The notes: generated by a model from the letters alone, not told the origin. Positions 56,179 through 64,000 are shown, counted from the first letter of the stretch. The stretch is DNA of 64,000 nucleotides from Pseudomonas viridiflava (GCF_003702045.1 NZ_RBTP01000042.1:62001-126000), one strand, 5' to 3'. Translations and numbers: made by a program.

Positions 56179-56294
56179 GGGGTTCTCCTCCGGCACGGTT
56201 TCTGATGTGCTACTTAGAGCCAGGTCCTTTGGGAGCGTTCACAAGATAGTGGTAGGCCCACCACGTCTTCGCCGTAGCGCTATCACGCAGCAAG

Positions 56295-56315
56295 GGCGGA
56301 CGAGTCCGCTCCCAC
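56295..56315. repeat. REP element
   Basis: The stretch contains GCGGACGAGTCCGCTCCCAC, reverse complement of the REP type at 9530-9550, with the core GCGGAC-GA-GTCCGC. It lies between the DUF2945 and bestrophin-like genes. Confidence 0.7.
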
Positions 56316-56353
56316 GTAGTTCAATTGAGGATCATCCTGCGCACGCGACCACA

Positions 56354-57301
56354 TCACGCCGTGACCTGCCTGGCTGATGGAGCAATCGGGCCGATCAGTG
56401 CTTTCAAATGCGTCAGCAATGGTCCCTGTTCCGGTTCGTTGTACATCGAGCACAAATTCTTTTCGATGTTCTTGCACAGGTCCTCCATTCTGATCCGGTG
56501 CTGGCTATTGCCGAAGGGTGCCTGTAAATCCGTGCCGATGCGTTCCATCGCCAGCAGCATGCAGCCCACTACCGTGGAGATGATCGGGGTAAACCAGCCC
56601 AGGGTCGTCACCATACTCAGCGGCATGATCACGCAGAACAGGGCGCTGAACAGCCTGGGGAAATAAACGTAGGGGTAGGGCAGCGGCGTATTGGCGATGC
56701 GCTCCATGCCGCCCTGGCAGTTGGACAGATCGACCAGCGTGGTTTCAAGACGGGAAAACCGGATGCTGTCCAGCCGTCCCTGGGCAAACTCTTCGGCAAT
56801 GATTGCCGCCGATCCGCTCAGGATGTCATTGGGAAAGTTATTGCTGTCACGCGCACGCTCGATTTCGACATCCGGGACCAGACCATCGAGCTCTGCTGTA
56901 CTGACGTCGCCTTTCAAATGCGCACGCAGTGCGCGCAGGTAGGCCACATGCCGACGAAACAATAGCCCTTTAACCGGGTTTTCCCGGCGTGCGCCCTCAC
57001 CGTCGATCAGGGTCAGGACCTGGCGGCCGTAACTGCGTGAGGTATTGACCATCGCGCCCCACAACGTCCGCGCTTCCCACCAGCGGTTATAGGCACTGCT
57101 GTTACGAAAACTGATCAGTACGATCAATGCCGAACACAGAAGCGTCAGCGGCATCAGCGGCAAATCGATGCCGATGCCGTCCATCAGCATGAAATCCGTG
57201 GTCACACCGATGTCCCACAACAGCAGCCACAACAGCGACCAGCCGACGTACGTCAGCGTCCGTTTGAAGCACTTCCATTTTTTTTCAAAAAGACCGGTCA
57301 T
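56354..57301 (-). CDS. Bestrophin-like inner-membrane channel protein
   Basis: A 315-residue membrane protein of the bestrophin/UPF0187 (YneE) family: early helices with WSLLWLLLWDIGVTT, the ISFRNSSAYNRWWEARTLWG signature, and late FTPIISTVVGCMLLAMERIGTDLQAPFG with the ER-x-x-x-DL(E/Q)-x-PF element. Likely an anion or cation channel. AGGAG precedes the ATG. It is the last ordinary gene before the effector locus. Confidence 0.87.
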   Translation of the reverse strand: MTGLFEKKWKCFKRTLTYVGWSLLWLLLWDIGVTTDFMLMDGIGIDLPLMPLTLLCSALIVLISFRNSSAYNRWWEARTLWGAMVNTSRSYGRQVLTLIDGEGARRENPVKGLLFRRHVAYLRALRAHLKGDVSTAELDGLVPDVEIERARDSNNFPNDILSGSAAIIAEEFAQGRLDSIRFSRLETTLVDLSNCQGGMERIANTPLPYPYVYFPRLFSALFCVIMPLSMVTTLGWFTPIISTVVGCMLLAMERIGTDLQAPFGNSQHRIRMEDLCKNIEKNLCSMYNEPEQGPLLTHLKALIGPIAPSARQVTA

Positions 57302-57471
57302 GGCGACACTCCTGCCCAAGGTTGGAGAATGGCTGTTTACCGAGTTGTAACAAGCCGTGACACAAACCTACGCAATCCTCCTTAACACTTGCTTAATTGG
57401 CGTAATCATCCGGCGACTGCCGCGACGTTCTCCTTCATCCCTCGTGAAGCTCTCCTGCGCCCGCTCATTCG

Positions 57472-57500
57472 GGAACCGCGCGCTCATCCGGGACCACTCA
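57472..57500 (+). promoter_or_regulatory. hrp box (HrpL promoter) of hopAA1
   Basis: GGAACC-N16-CCACTCA, a full match to the HrpL consensus (GGAACC-N15/16-CCACNNA). It lies 155 bp before the hopAA1 ATG in the 354-bp gap after the bestrophin-like gene, giving a leader of about 150 nt. No other in-frame ATG or GTG lies in between. Confidence 0.93.
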
Positions 57501-57655
57501 GACGATGGCGATCTGTCCAGAGAGCAAGCCTTCACCTTGGGCGCTCGCCGCCTCATGTCTACCGCGCGTCGCCTGCCCTGGCTGACAACGGATTTTCGGG
57601 CGCATCCGCCCGGCAATTCGTCGCGCACCTTCATGCAAACGAAAAGGAAGATGTC

Positions 57656-59137
57656 ATGGAAACGAGCTATGTGAGCCACCATTCTCCGATGCATCAAAGT
57701 ATGCGTATCCACTCTGATCCCGAGTCCGAAGCCAGCAGCGCGGTGCAGGCCACGAGCCCGCCCTCACAGGCTCATGAGCGGGCAATGATCGACCACCTGA
57801 AAGGCTACTTTGACGTACACAAAATGCCTGCTACAGCGTCTTCTGCAGAGATCGGCATCGAGCAAATCCGGGCAAACCAGACGCATAACGAAGCAATCGA
57901 TGCGCTGATCAGCAGCCGTGCCAGAGTTCTGCTGGCACAGGGAGAAACGCCTGCAACGATCGGCGATACCTTTGCCAAGGCAGAAAAGCTCGATCGACTG
58001 GCGACCACAGCGTCCAGCTCGTTAAGGGCGATGCCTTTCGCGGCGGCGTCCGTACTTCAGTACATGCAGCCGGCGATCAATAAGGGAGACTGGCTGCCAG
58101 CACCGCTCAAACCCCTCACACCGCTGATTTCCGGGGCGGTGTCCGGTGCAATGGACCAGGTTGGCACTGCCCTGATGAACAGGGCGACTGCTGATATTCA
58201 CTACCTCAAGACGGCACCGGAGAATCTTCACGACGTCATGGCCGCGTCGGTTCAGCGCCATGCACCGGGGCTTGCCCGACAGACAGTGGATCTGGGCATC
58301 GCTGTGCAGACGTACACCGCGCGCAATGCAGTGCGTACTGTTCTGGCGCCTGCGCTGGCCTCCCATCCCCAGGTGCAGGGCGCGGTGGATATCAGCGTTT
58401 CGGCGGCGGGCGGTCTGGTGGCCAACGCAGGTCTGGGTAATCGCATGCTCAGCGTTCAGGCACGAGACCACCAGCGAGGTGCGGCGTTCGTGCTGGGCCT
58501 CAAGGACAAGCAGCCCAAGGCCACGCTGGATGAAGAAACCGACTGGCTTGCGGCCTATAACGCGATCAAGTCCGCCAGTTACTCCGGTGCAGCGCTCAAC
58601 GCCGGCAAGCGTCTGGCCGGTCTGCCACTGGATGTGGCCACTGACGGCACGAAAGCGGTCGCCAGTTACATGACCGGGACCAGCCTGATGAAAAACGGTC
58701 TGGCGCTGGCCGGTGGCTTTGCCGCTGTCGGTAAGTTGCAGGAACTGGCGACCCAGAACATTAAAAATCCGGCGGCCAAAGCGTTTGTCAGTCAGGCGAC
58801 CAACCTCGTTGGGTCCGCGCCGGTCTTTTCAGCCTGGACCACCGCCGACGTGGTGGGTGACACGGCAACGGATAAGGCCGAGGCGTTCATTCAGGACACG
58901 GTCAAGTCAGCCGTCTCAAGCGCAACAGGCCGTGTTGCCAGGCAAACTGCAGACCTGGCTAAAGGCTCGGCAGACGTGGCGATGGAGGGTATGCGCATGG
59001 GCGCAGAGGCTGTCACGACCACGGGCGCGAGGCTGCGTGAGCAGTTCGATACGTTGCGCCATCGCACGGTGCGCGCGCCAGATATCGAGGAAGGCGGCAT
59101 TCCGAGCGGGCTGGCCTTGGAAACCAGGCGTTCTTGA
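57656..59137 (+). CDS. hopAA1: Type III effector HopAA1
   Basis: Type III secreted effector of the CEL, 493 residues (about 486 in DC3000). The first 50 residues are rich in Ser, His and polar residues (METSYVSHHSPMHQSMRIHS) as in secretion signals. The remainder is Ala-rich, amphipathic and mostly helical, with no enzyme fold I recognise. AAGGAAG precedes the ATG at 57656. Position, order beside hrpW and the hrp box make the identity firm. The GALRA motif reported for DC3000 HopAA1-1 is not present exactly; the nearest segment is SSLRA at 121-125. Confidence 0.92.
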   Translation: METSYVSHHSPMHQSMRIHSDPESEASSAVQATSPPSQAHERAMIDHLKGYFDVHKMPATASSAEIGIEQIRANQTHNEAIDALISSRARVLLAQGETPATIGDTFAKAEKLDRLATTASSSLRAMPFAAASVLQYMQPAINKGDWLPAPLKPLTPLISGAVSGAMDQVGTALMNRATADIHYLKTAPENLHDVMAASVQRHAPGLARQTVDLGIAVQTYTARNAVRTVLAPALASHPQVQGAVDISVSAAGGLVANAGLGNRMLSVQARDHQRGAAFVLGLKDKQPKATLDEETDWLAAYNAIKSASYSGAALNAGKRLAGLPLDVATDGTKAVASYMTGTSLMKNGLALAGGFAAVGKLQELATQNIKNPAAKAFVSQATNLVGSAPVFSAWTTADVVGDTATDKAEAFIQDTVKSAVSSATGRVARQTADLAKGSADVAMEGMRMGAEAVTTTGARLREQFDTLRHRTVRAPDIEEGGIPSGLALETRRS

Positions 59138-59160
59138 TGATTGCCAACGGTCAGTGATAC

Positions 59161-59188
59161 AGGAGCGCACTTCGAAAAGTGCGCTCCT
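59161..59188. terminator. Hairpin between convergent hopAA1 and hrpW
   Basis: Perfect 12-bp stem AGGAGCGCACTT / AAGTGCGCTCCT with a CGAA tetraloop, 23 bp after hopAA1 and 27 bp before the hrpW stop. No T-run; a bidirectional terminator or stabiliser. Confidence 0.78.
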
Positions 59189-59215
59189 CGTTGCAGGCCG
59201 GGTTTTGTTCCGTGC

Positions 59216-60547
59216 TTAGAGCTCGGTGTGCTGGGTCGAGGCCTTGGTCTTGTCGTAGGCGTGTTTGACATCGGTCATGGCGATATTGCCGGTGGTCAGC
59301 TTGAGGTCTTCGCTGTCGCTTTTCACCAGGGCGAACTTGCCATGATTGGCGTCGATATTGTTTAGATCCAGCGCCATATCGCTGAACTGTTTGCCACCGT
59401 TGGTGCGGCATAGTGTGCCGAAATCGTCTGCTTTGAACCCGTCCACATGCAAGTGCGTGTTGGCGTTGAGCTGGATGATTTTGTCGTCGGCACCTTTGGC
59501 GCTGCTGTCAAGAATATTCAGGTTGGTGACTTTAGCCCCGCCTTCGCCTTTGACGGTAATCAAGTCTTCACCGACGTTGGCAGCATGAAGGTTTTGAATG
59601 GTCACAGGTTTGTCATTGGCGGCGTTGACGTGAATGCCATCTGCTTCATTCTCGCCCAGGTTGACGTTCTTCAATGTGGCCCCCTCGGCCAGCTCGAACA
59701 GCGGCTTCTGGTTTTCGCTCTGGTCCCCGTTGCCTAAGGCGCTGCCTGCGGTAAAGGTTTTGCCGCCACCGTCAAAGGTTTCGCCTGGGCCGACCTTGAT
59801 GGTTTCGTTCACTACCACTGTCTCGCCGGAGGTTTTAGGCATGTGTACGGGGTTGACGCCTGATGTTGCACCTGTGCCTGAGGTGCTGCTCGGTCCGCTG
59901 GACGGGTTGGTGACTGAGGGTGAGTTGCCGTTCTCATTGCCGGTCGCTGAAGGCGTATCGCCACCTGCATCGCCCGTAAGTTCTCCTGTGCCGTCACCTC
60001 CGCCCGGGGCCTCAGGTATGCCACCACCATCACCGCCCGTGGCTTCAGGCGTGCCGCCGCCATCACCGCCCGTGGCTTCAGGCGTGCCGCCGCCATCACC
60101 GCCCGTGGCTTCAGGCGTGCCGCCGCTATCACCGCCCGTGGCTTCAGGCGTGCCACCACCGTCACCGCCGCCTGTTGGCTCAGACCCCAGTCCCCCGTCG
60201 TTCTGGAAGTCATTGGGGTCTTGGGTCGGGTCATTGGCGTTGTCTTGCTTGTTGAGCAGTTTCGCCAGCATTTGGAACAGGGATGAAATCGTATCCTTGA
60301 ACTGCTGAAGCATATTCTTCAGATCGTCAGCGGATGTGCTGCCTTCCGGTGAGTCCAGAGGATGTGTTTCAGGTTTACCAAAGTCGACATTGCGCTGAGT
60401 GCCTGAGTTGAACAGCAAGGCGCCAGCGTCTATCGACGGGTCCTCATTCTGACCCGCCTGCGGACTGTGCTGGAGGCCGCTACCGTTCAGCGCCGAAAAG
60501 TCCAGCGCCTGGGGCGAGTAGGACTGGGATGAAAGACCGATGCTCAT
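59216..60547 (-). CDS. hrpW: Harpin HrpW with pectate-lyase-like domain
   Basis: Type III secreted helper harpin of 443 residues. The N-terminal half is Gly/Ser/Gln-rich, with a helical MLQQFKDTISSLFQMLAKLL segment (79-98), then five 11-residue repeats GGDGGGTPEAT (127-181) and a Ser/Thr/Gly linker. The C-terminal part (about 240-443) is a PL3 pectate-lyase-like domain (VVVNETIKVGPGETFDGGGKTF, GATLKNVNLGENEADGIHV) as in DC3000 HrpW, where it binds pectate without clear lyase activity. A hrp box lies 118 bp upstream on the minus strand. Confidence 0.93.
   Translation of the reverse strand: MSIGLSSQSYSPQALDFSALNGSGLQHSPQAGQNEDPSIDAGALLFNSGTQRNVDFGKPETHPLDSPEGSTSADDLKNMLQQFKDTISSLFQMLAKLLNKQDNANDPTQDPNDFQNDGGLGSEPTGGGDGGGTPEATGGDSGGTPEATGGDGGGTPEATGGDGGGTPEATGGDGGGIPEAPGGGDGTGELTGDAGGDTPSATGNENGNSPSVTNPSSGPSSTSGTGATSGVNPVHMPKTSGETVVVNETIKVGPGETFDGGGKTFTAGSALGNGDQSENQKPLFELAEGATLKNVNLGENEADGIHVNAANDKPVTIQNLHAANVGEDLITVKGEGGAKVTNLNILDSSAKGADDKIIQLNANTHLHVDGFKADDFGTLCRTNGGKQFSDMALDLNNIDANHGKFALVKSDSEDLKLTTGNIAMTDVKHAYDKTKASTQHTEL
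60005..60169 (-). repeat. Five-unit 33-bp tandem repeat in hrpW
   Basis: Five in-frame 33-bp units encode GGDGGGTPEAT with minor changes (S in unit 2, IPEAP in the last). Such repeats expand or contract by slipped replication without breaking the frame. Confidence 0.9.
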
Positions 60548-60664
60548 GATGCTTACCTCCTGGAGAACAGGTTCGCTGACTAACGTCCTGAATCCATCAG
60601 GCGCGAGTTCAGCGTCGTCGTTGTTTCAATCGCGATTGAGTGCGTAGGGTTGACGTTGCGACAG

Positions 60665-60693
60665 TGAGTGGCGCAGGGCGGATGAGGGGTTCC
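60665..60693 (-). promoter_or_regulatory. hrp box of hrpW
   Basis: On the minus strand GGAACC-N16-CCACTCA, the same pattern as the hopAA1 box. It lies 118 bp upstream of the hrpW ATG in the 297-bp gap shared with the divergent shcM. Confidence 0.93.
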
Positions 60694-60759
60694 GTTTTGG
60701 CTGTGCCGTTGGGCAGTCAGTACGCGCGCGTGTGATTGACGATGGTTCGGCGAAAGCAG

Positions 60760-60787
60760 GGAACCGAACGCGTGCATTTGCGACTCA
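60760..60787 (+). promoter_or_regulatory. hrp box of shcM-hopM1
   Basis: GGAACC-N15-CGACTCA: one mismatch (CGAC for CCAC) to the HrpL consensus. It lies 57 bp before the shcM ATG, and divergent from the hrpW box 67 bp away. Confidence 0.85.
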
Positions 60788-60844
60788 GTGCGCGCACGTC
60801 GGTATTCGGCTGGCGTCGCAGCAAACAAAATGAGAGGCCAGGCA

Positions 60845-61342
60845 ATGGACAACTACGCCGCACAGTACACATCCCTTATTGATGAAATCTGCACGCTGAG
60901 CCTGATTGCATCACCCGAGCGGTTCTACGAATCTGCCAACTTCACCCTCGACGGTGTCGACTTCACCCTCCAGTATCAAGACCGCGATCAGGGCCGTGCC
61001 GTGTTGATCTACGGCGACATGGGCCCGCTGCCCGAGCGCAATCGTGATCAGGCACTGCTGTCCTTGATGGACATCAATTTCCACCTGTTTTCCGGGGCAC
61101 ATAGCCCTGCGTTCTCGTGGAACTCGCAAACCGCCCGGGTGCTGTTGATGGGCTCCGTCGCGCTGCAGATGGCGAATGCCGAAGGCGTTCTGCTGATGAT
61201 GAGATCGTTTGCCAATCTGGCGAGGGAATGGCGTGAACATGGATTCGTCGGCAAGGCCGTTGGTGATGACGCGCGCGGCGGGGCCAGTGTCCCGCCATCA
61301 GAGCGGCGTGAGGTGCGTTCGGCGCAAGGAAGGGTCCAATGA
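60845..61342 (+). CDS. shcM: Type III chaperone ShcM
   Basis: Class I (CesT-like) chaperone of 165 residues that serves HopM1. Its small acidic N-terminal part (MDNYAAQYTSLIDEICTL) and the FHLFSGAHSPAFSWNSQTARVLLMGSVAL segment fit the family. The C-terminal tail (about 135-165) is basic and disordered. The start at 60845 is used; the frame extends to 60788 and the upstream part lies right at the promoter. It overlaps hopM1 by 4 bp (ATGA), so the two are translationally coupled. Confidence 0.9.
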   Translation: MDNYAAQYTSLIDEICTLSLIASPERFYESANFTLDGVDFTLQYQDRDQGRAVLIYGDMGPLPERNRDQALLSLMDINFHLFSGAHSPAFSWNSQTARVLLMGSVALQMANAEGVLLMMRSFANLAREWREHGFVGKAVGDDARGGASVPPSERREVRSAQGRVQ

Positions 61343-63753
61343 TCAATTCTCGGGTAGGAGGATCCGGCGAGATACAAATGGTTGCGCAGAGGAGCGAGGA
61401 GACTGACCCTTCCGTCACCTCGGCTCACCCGAATGCGGTAACCCCTAGCAGTAATCCTGCGCTTCTGTCCGGGCAAATAGGCCAACGTCTGGAGCCCTCT
61501 CTGGAGTCTCATGCGGCGCACATGGGTGTAGCGTTGCGCCACACTGAGCTGTTGGCGACTTTTCAGGTTCAGCAGGCGAGCATACGACAAACCAGCGGCC
61601 GCAAGGTCAGTGAGCATGCGGCGCTCTTGATTGGAGGCATGCTCGAACAGGCCAACGGTCACGCGTCTGAAAACGCAAAGGTGGGGTTTGAGGTCATGGC
61701 AGGGCGCTTGTGCGGGCCGCGCTTTGCGTTGGAAAGTTTCCAGTCCAGTGACGTCAAGTCAATGCTTGAGAAGCTCACCAACAAGGATGATGTGCCGGAT
61801 AAGGATGAGGTCGGGCAAGTGCTCAAAGGCCATGCCGGTGCGATCGCCGATCAACTTGAGCACTTTCAACTGATGCACAACGCTTCCAGCGTGCACCTGG
61901 GGGAATGTTCGGCTCGCGACCGAAAGACCTTCGAGGTCAGCCAGGCGGCCTTGGGCGAATACGCTGGACATGCGAGCAAAGCGATTTCTAGTGTGTTGAG
62001 CGAAAAATCTACGGATCTGGACAAGCGACTGGCTGATCTGGACAAGCAGCTCAAGGGTATGGCTGATGGCGAGGAAAAGTCCGCGCTTTTAATCCACAAA
62101 GAAACCCTTGGCGAAGCCAAAGCCATGCTGGCCGGTATTCAGAGCGATTTTTCCAAGTCGCCTCAGGCAAAGCATTTGAAATCCGTGGCTGCCCATGCGC
62201 AATTCGATACGCAGCTCAAAGAACTGAACGAGGATCGTGCCGGGATCGGATTTCTGCAAGGCGCAGGCCGTATGACTGCCGCTGCGATTCCGCAATTTCT
62301 ATCATCGATGACGCATTTGGGGTTTATCCGCTCGGCTACCAACGATGAGTTCAGAGCGGCAGTGCCGGGTTCAAGCAGCGACGCCAGCATGCTGGAAGCC
62401 ACCGTGATAGGACTGGTCGCAGGGATTGCTCATGAAGGCGTTACCAACCTGGTGAAGCCGATGCTCCAATCCGGCTTGCAGGTATCAGGTCTTGATAAGC
62501 GTCTGGGCATGGCGCCGCTCAGAGGCGTCGATACCGAATCGGTGATTCCTGATCCGCTTGAGTACAAGTCGCAAGACGGTGTAATGGTCAAAAAGTCCGA
62601 CGAGGAACTGGCTGCCGAGAAAGCGCAGGTCAAAGCGCAGCGCGCGGTGTTTGAACAGAAGAAGGTTCAAGTTTCTTCTACGCATCCGCTTGGCGAAATG
62701 ATCCCTTACATGAGCTTTGGCGGCGGTCAGGCGATTCGCCAATTGCTGCATGATTTCCATCAAATCAACGGGCAGACGGTCACCGCCAGGGCGTTGACTT
62801 CGGGGATGGCTGGCGCAGTGTCGGCATCGGCTCAGGCGCTTTATCAGATGAAAGCCACCTACACCGATCCGCAGGGGCGAAATATTCCGGTGTTCACTAC
62901 CGACAAGTCCACCAGTGAACTGGGCAAGGATCTGGCCAAGGGATTGGACCCGCGCGATGCCGCCGTTCGGACTTCGTTCTACAGCAAGGCGGTTTCGGGT
63001 ATCCAGAGTGTTGCATTGACCGCAGAGCTGCCTGCCGTAGCGCAGGCAGGCATCAAAGGCGGGCTCAGTGCCGGCAGGATTGTGGGCAACATGGCGCTGG
63101 CCGCGTTGGGTTCTGTGTCGTACTTGTCCACGCTGTACGCCAATCAGTCGGTTACGGCTGAAGCAAAGGCTTTGAAGGCCGCTGGCGAGGGCGGAGCGAC
63201 CCCGATTCTGGAGCGCACCGAAACCGCGTTCACCAACATTCGTCGTCCGAACAGAGACTCACTCCCGCATACGTTCTCTCCCGATCAGCTCGCAGGCTTG
63301 CCTCGTATGGCAGAGAACACCTACCACAGGGCCAGGGGCGTGTTGCAAGTACCGAGTCAGGTGGCTGTCGACGTGCTGCGCACCGTTGACGATGGCGTGC
63401 GCAGTAGCTTGTCGTCGTTGCAGGATAAACTTAAAAGCCAATTTCAACGCCAGACCGTGGCGACTCCGCGTCCAGACGAAGAGGCTGTCGAGAGCCCGGT
63501 CGTCACAGAGCCCGTTGTGCCGCCTGATACTCAGCTACGGCCAACTACGGTGAGCGTTGAGCGGCCAACAAGCGTTGCGATGGACGATGAGACTTTAAGG
63601 GCTCTTGAAGAGGGGCTTCTGCCGCAGGCAACACCGCAGCCACAGCGTGCCCCTCAACAATCTGTTCCTGTAACACCTTCATATGCACCCACGCTGGAGG
63701 CGATGGAGGAGGGCCTGTTGAAGCCTGACCAAAGCACGATTCCTTCACGTTGA
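61339..63753 (+). CDS. hopM1: Type III effector HopM1
   Basis: CEL effector that in plants targets the ARF-GEF MIN7 and suppresses vesicle-based immunity. This form has 804 residues, clearly longer than the 712 of DC3000. The family's body is intact: AAIPQFLSSMTHLGFIRSATNDEF, GIAHEGVTNLVKPML, SVTAEAKALKAAGEGGATP and LPHTFSPDQLAGLPRMAENTYH. The extra length includes a Pro/Gln-rich C-terminal tail holding two copies of TLRALEEGLL / TLEAMEEGLL (752-761 and 785-794). Follows shcM. Confidence 0.93.
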   Translation: MINSRVGGSGEIQMVAQRSEETDPSVTSAHPNAVTPSSNPALLSGQIGQRLEPSLESHAAHMGVALRHTELLATFQVQQASIRQTSGRKVSEHAALLIGGMLEQANGHASENAKVGFEVMAGRLCGPRFALESFQSSDVKSMLEKLTNKDDVPDKDEVGQVLKGHAGAIADQLEHFQLMHNASSVHLGECSARDRKTFEVSQAALGEYAGHASKAISSVLSEKSTDLDKRLADLDKQLKGMADGEEKSALLIHKETLGEAKAMLAGIQSDFSKSPQAKHLKSVAAHAQFDTQLKELNEDRAGIGFLQGAGRMTAAAIPQFLSSMTHLGFIRSATNDEFRAAVPGSSSDASMLEATVIGLVAGIAHEGVTNLVKPMLQSGLQVSGLDKRLGMAPLRGVDTESVIPDPLEYKSQDGVMVKKSDEELAAEKAQVKAQRAVFEQKKVQVSSTHPLGEMIPYMSFGGGQAIRQLLHDFHQINGQTVTARALTSGMAGAVSASAQALYQMKATYTDPQGRNIPVFTTDKSTSELGKDLAKGLDPRDAAVRTSFYSKAVSGIQSVALTAELPAVAQAGIKGGLSAGRIVGNMALAALGSVSYLSTLYANQSVTAEAKALKAAGEGGATPILERTETAFTNIRRPNRDSLPHTFSPDQLAGLPRMAENTYHRARGVLQVPSQVAVDVLRTVDDGVRSSLSSLQDKLKSQFQRQTVATPRPDEEAVESPVVTEPVVPPDTQLRPTTVSVERPTSVAMDDETLRALEEGLLPQATPQPQRAPQQSVPVTPSYAPTLEAMEEGLLKPDQSTIPSR
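63592..63723 (+). repeat. Duplicated C-terminal motif in hopM1
   Basis: Codons for TLRALEEGLLP (63592-63624) and TLEAMEEGLLK (63691-63723), 33 codons apart with a Pro/Gln-rich spacer. The single motif ALEEGLL is the normal C-terminal end of HopM1. Confidence 0.75.
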
Positions 63754-63774
63754 ACGCTTCCCCGCGCGTCGGTT

Positions 63775-63798
63775 ACCCCGCACTGATGCGCGGTTTTT
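63775..63798 (+). terminator. Terminator-like hairpin after hopM1
   Basis: ACCCCGCA / TGCGCGGT stem of 8 positions with one C-C mismatch, CTGA loop, followed by four T. It lies 21 bp after hopM1 and 34 bp before shcE, so it may attenuate readthrough into shcE. Confidence 0.65.
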
Positions 63799-63831
63799 CC
63801 TGCACAAAGACCCCGTTAAAGGACGCTAACG

Positions 63832-64000
63832 ATGAACAACTCACCGACTGATTTTTCCCGCCTCATCCACTCGCTGGGGGCGCAGCTTGGCACTTCGCTC
63901 ACGGCACAGAATGGCGTCTGCGCCTTATACGACAGCCAGGACAATGAAGCGGCCGTGATCGAATTACCGGATCACAGCGAGATGGTCATTTTTCATTGCC
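63832..64000 (+). CDS. shcE: Type III chaperone ShcE (AvrF), 3' end cut by window edge
   Basis: Partial gene, first 56 codons: MNNSPTDFSRLIHSLGAQLG then TSLTAQNGVCALYDSQDN, typical of the CesT-type chaperone for AvrE. AAAGGA lies 8 bp before the ATG. No hrp box is present in the 78-bp gap after hopM1, so it is most likely cotranscribed with shcM-hopM1. avrE1 is expected beyond the right edge. Confidence 0.85.
   Translation, partial: MNNSPTDFSRLIHSLGAQLGTSLTAQNGVCALYDSQDNEAAVIELPDHSEMVIFHC

Noticed and set aside
59634..60308. Proline-rich plus-strand frame opposite hrpW
   Set aside because: It is the complement of the GGDGGGTPEAT repeats (giving PPPSPPVAS), not a gene.

Overview
The window looks like a chromosomal segment of a member of the Pseudomonas syringae species complex. 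Two things point there: an Entner-Doudoroff/glucose-uptake locus with typical Pseudomonas gene order (gtsBCD-oprB-mutarotase, hexR, zwf-pgl-eda), and at the right end the conserved effector locus (CEL) of the P. syringae Hrp pathogenicity island (hopAA1, hrpW, shcM-hopM1, start of shcE) with recognisable HrpL 'hrp box' promoters. All identifications are from reading the sequence and from family knowledge; no database search was run.

Region by region. (1) 1-9443: glucose uptake and catabolism: ABC permeases GtsB (cut by the left edge) and GtsC, ATPase GtsD, porin OprB, a hexose-6-phosphate mutarotase, then the repressor HexR divergent from zwf-pgl-eda, with a HexR-like operator between. (2) 9444-12351: a REP-repeat array, two small proteins (DUF3820-like, PA2169-like) and a Cache-GGEEF diguanylate cyclase. 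(3) 12550-18856: a minus-strand operon for an RND efflux pump (membrane fusion protein and MdtC-like transporter) with its own two-component system. (4) 19134-25761: a chaperone-usher fimbrial locus with two pilin-like genes, two chaperones, usher and tip protein; both pilin genes share an unusual repeat motif upstream. (5) 25855-29730: small genes, a GNAT protein, CheV and DsbB. (6) 30194-35013: cyoABCDE, cytochrome bo3 oxidase. (7) 35289-44728: glycosyltransferase, hexapeptide acyltransferase, ilvE, an unrecognised zinc-finger-like protein, a PheC-like periplasmic protein, SodC, a Tat-exported carbonic anhydrase, and an AraC/LysE pair. (8) 44767-50608: a two-kinase two-receiver hybrid kinase, flavohaemoglobin hmp with a textbook sigma-54 promoter and three NorR-type boxes, and an HSL-family hydrolase. 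(9) 50810-55960: a catabolic operon (SDR, MFS transporter, split transketolase) with a divergent LysR regulator. (10) 55969-57301: a small HVA1/DUF2945-like protein and a bestrophin-like membrane protein. (11) 57472-64000: the CEL.

How the parts connect. Glucose that enters through OprB and GtsABCD is oxidised via Zwf-Pgl-Eda under HexR control. The CEL encodes secreted effectors (HopAA1, HopM1), a harpin/pectate-lyase-like helper (HrpW) and chaperones (ShcM, ShcE), all apparently under HrpL. The most interesting regulatory structures are the sigma-54/NorR layout of hmp, the shared TTCCT element of the fimbrial genes, paired TA-rich palindromes upstream of cheV, and a dispersed composite REP/BIME element. 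The most interesting protein variation is in the effectors: a long HopM1 with a duplicated C-terminal motif, a HopAA1 without an exact GALRA motif, and a five-unit 33-bp repeat in hrpW.
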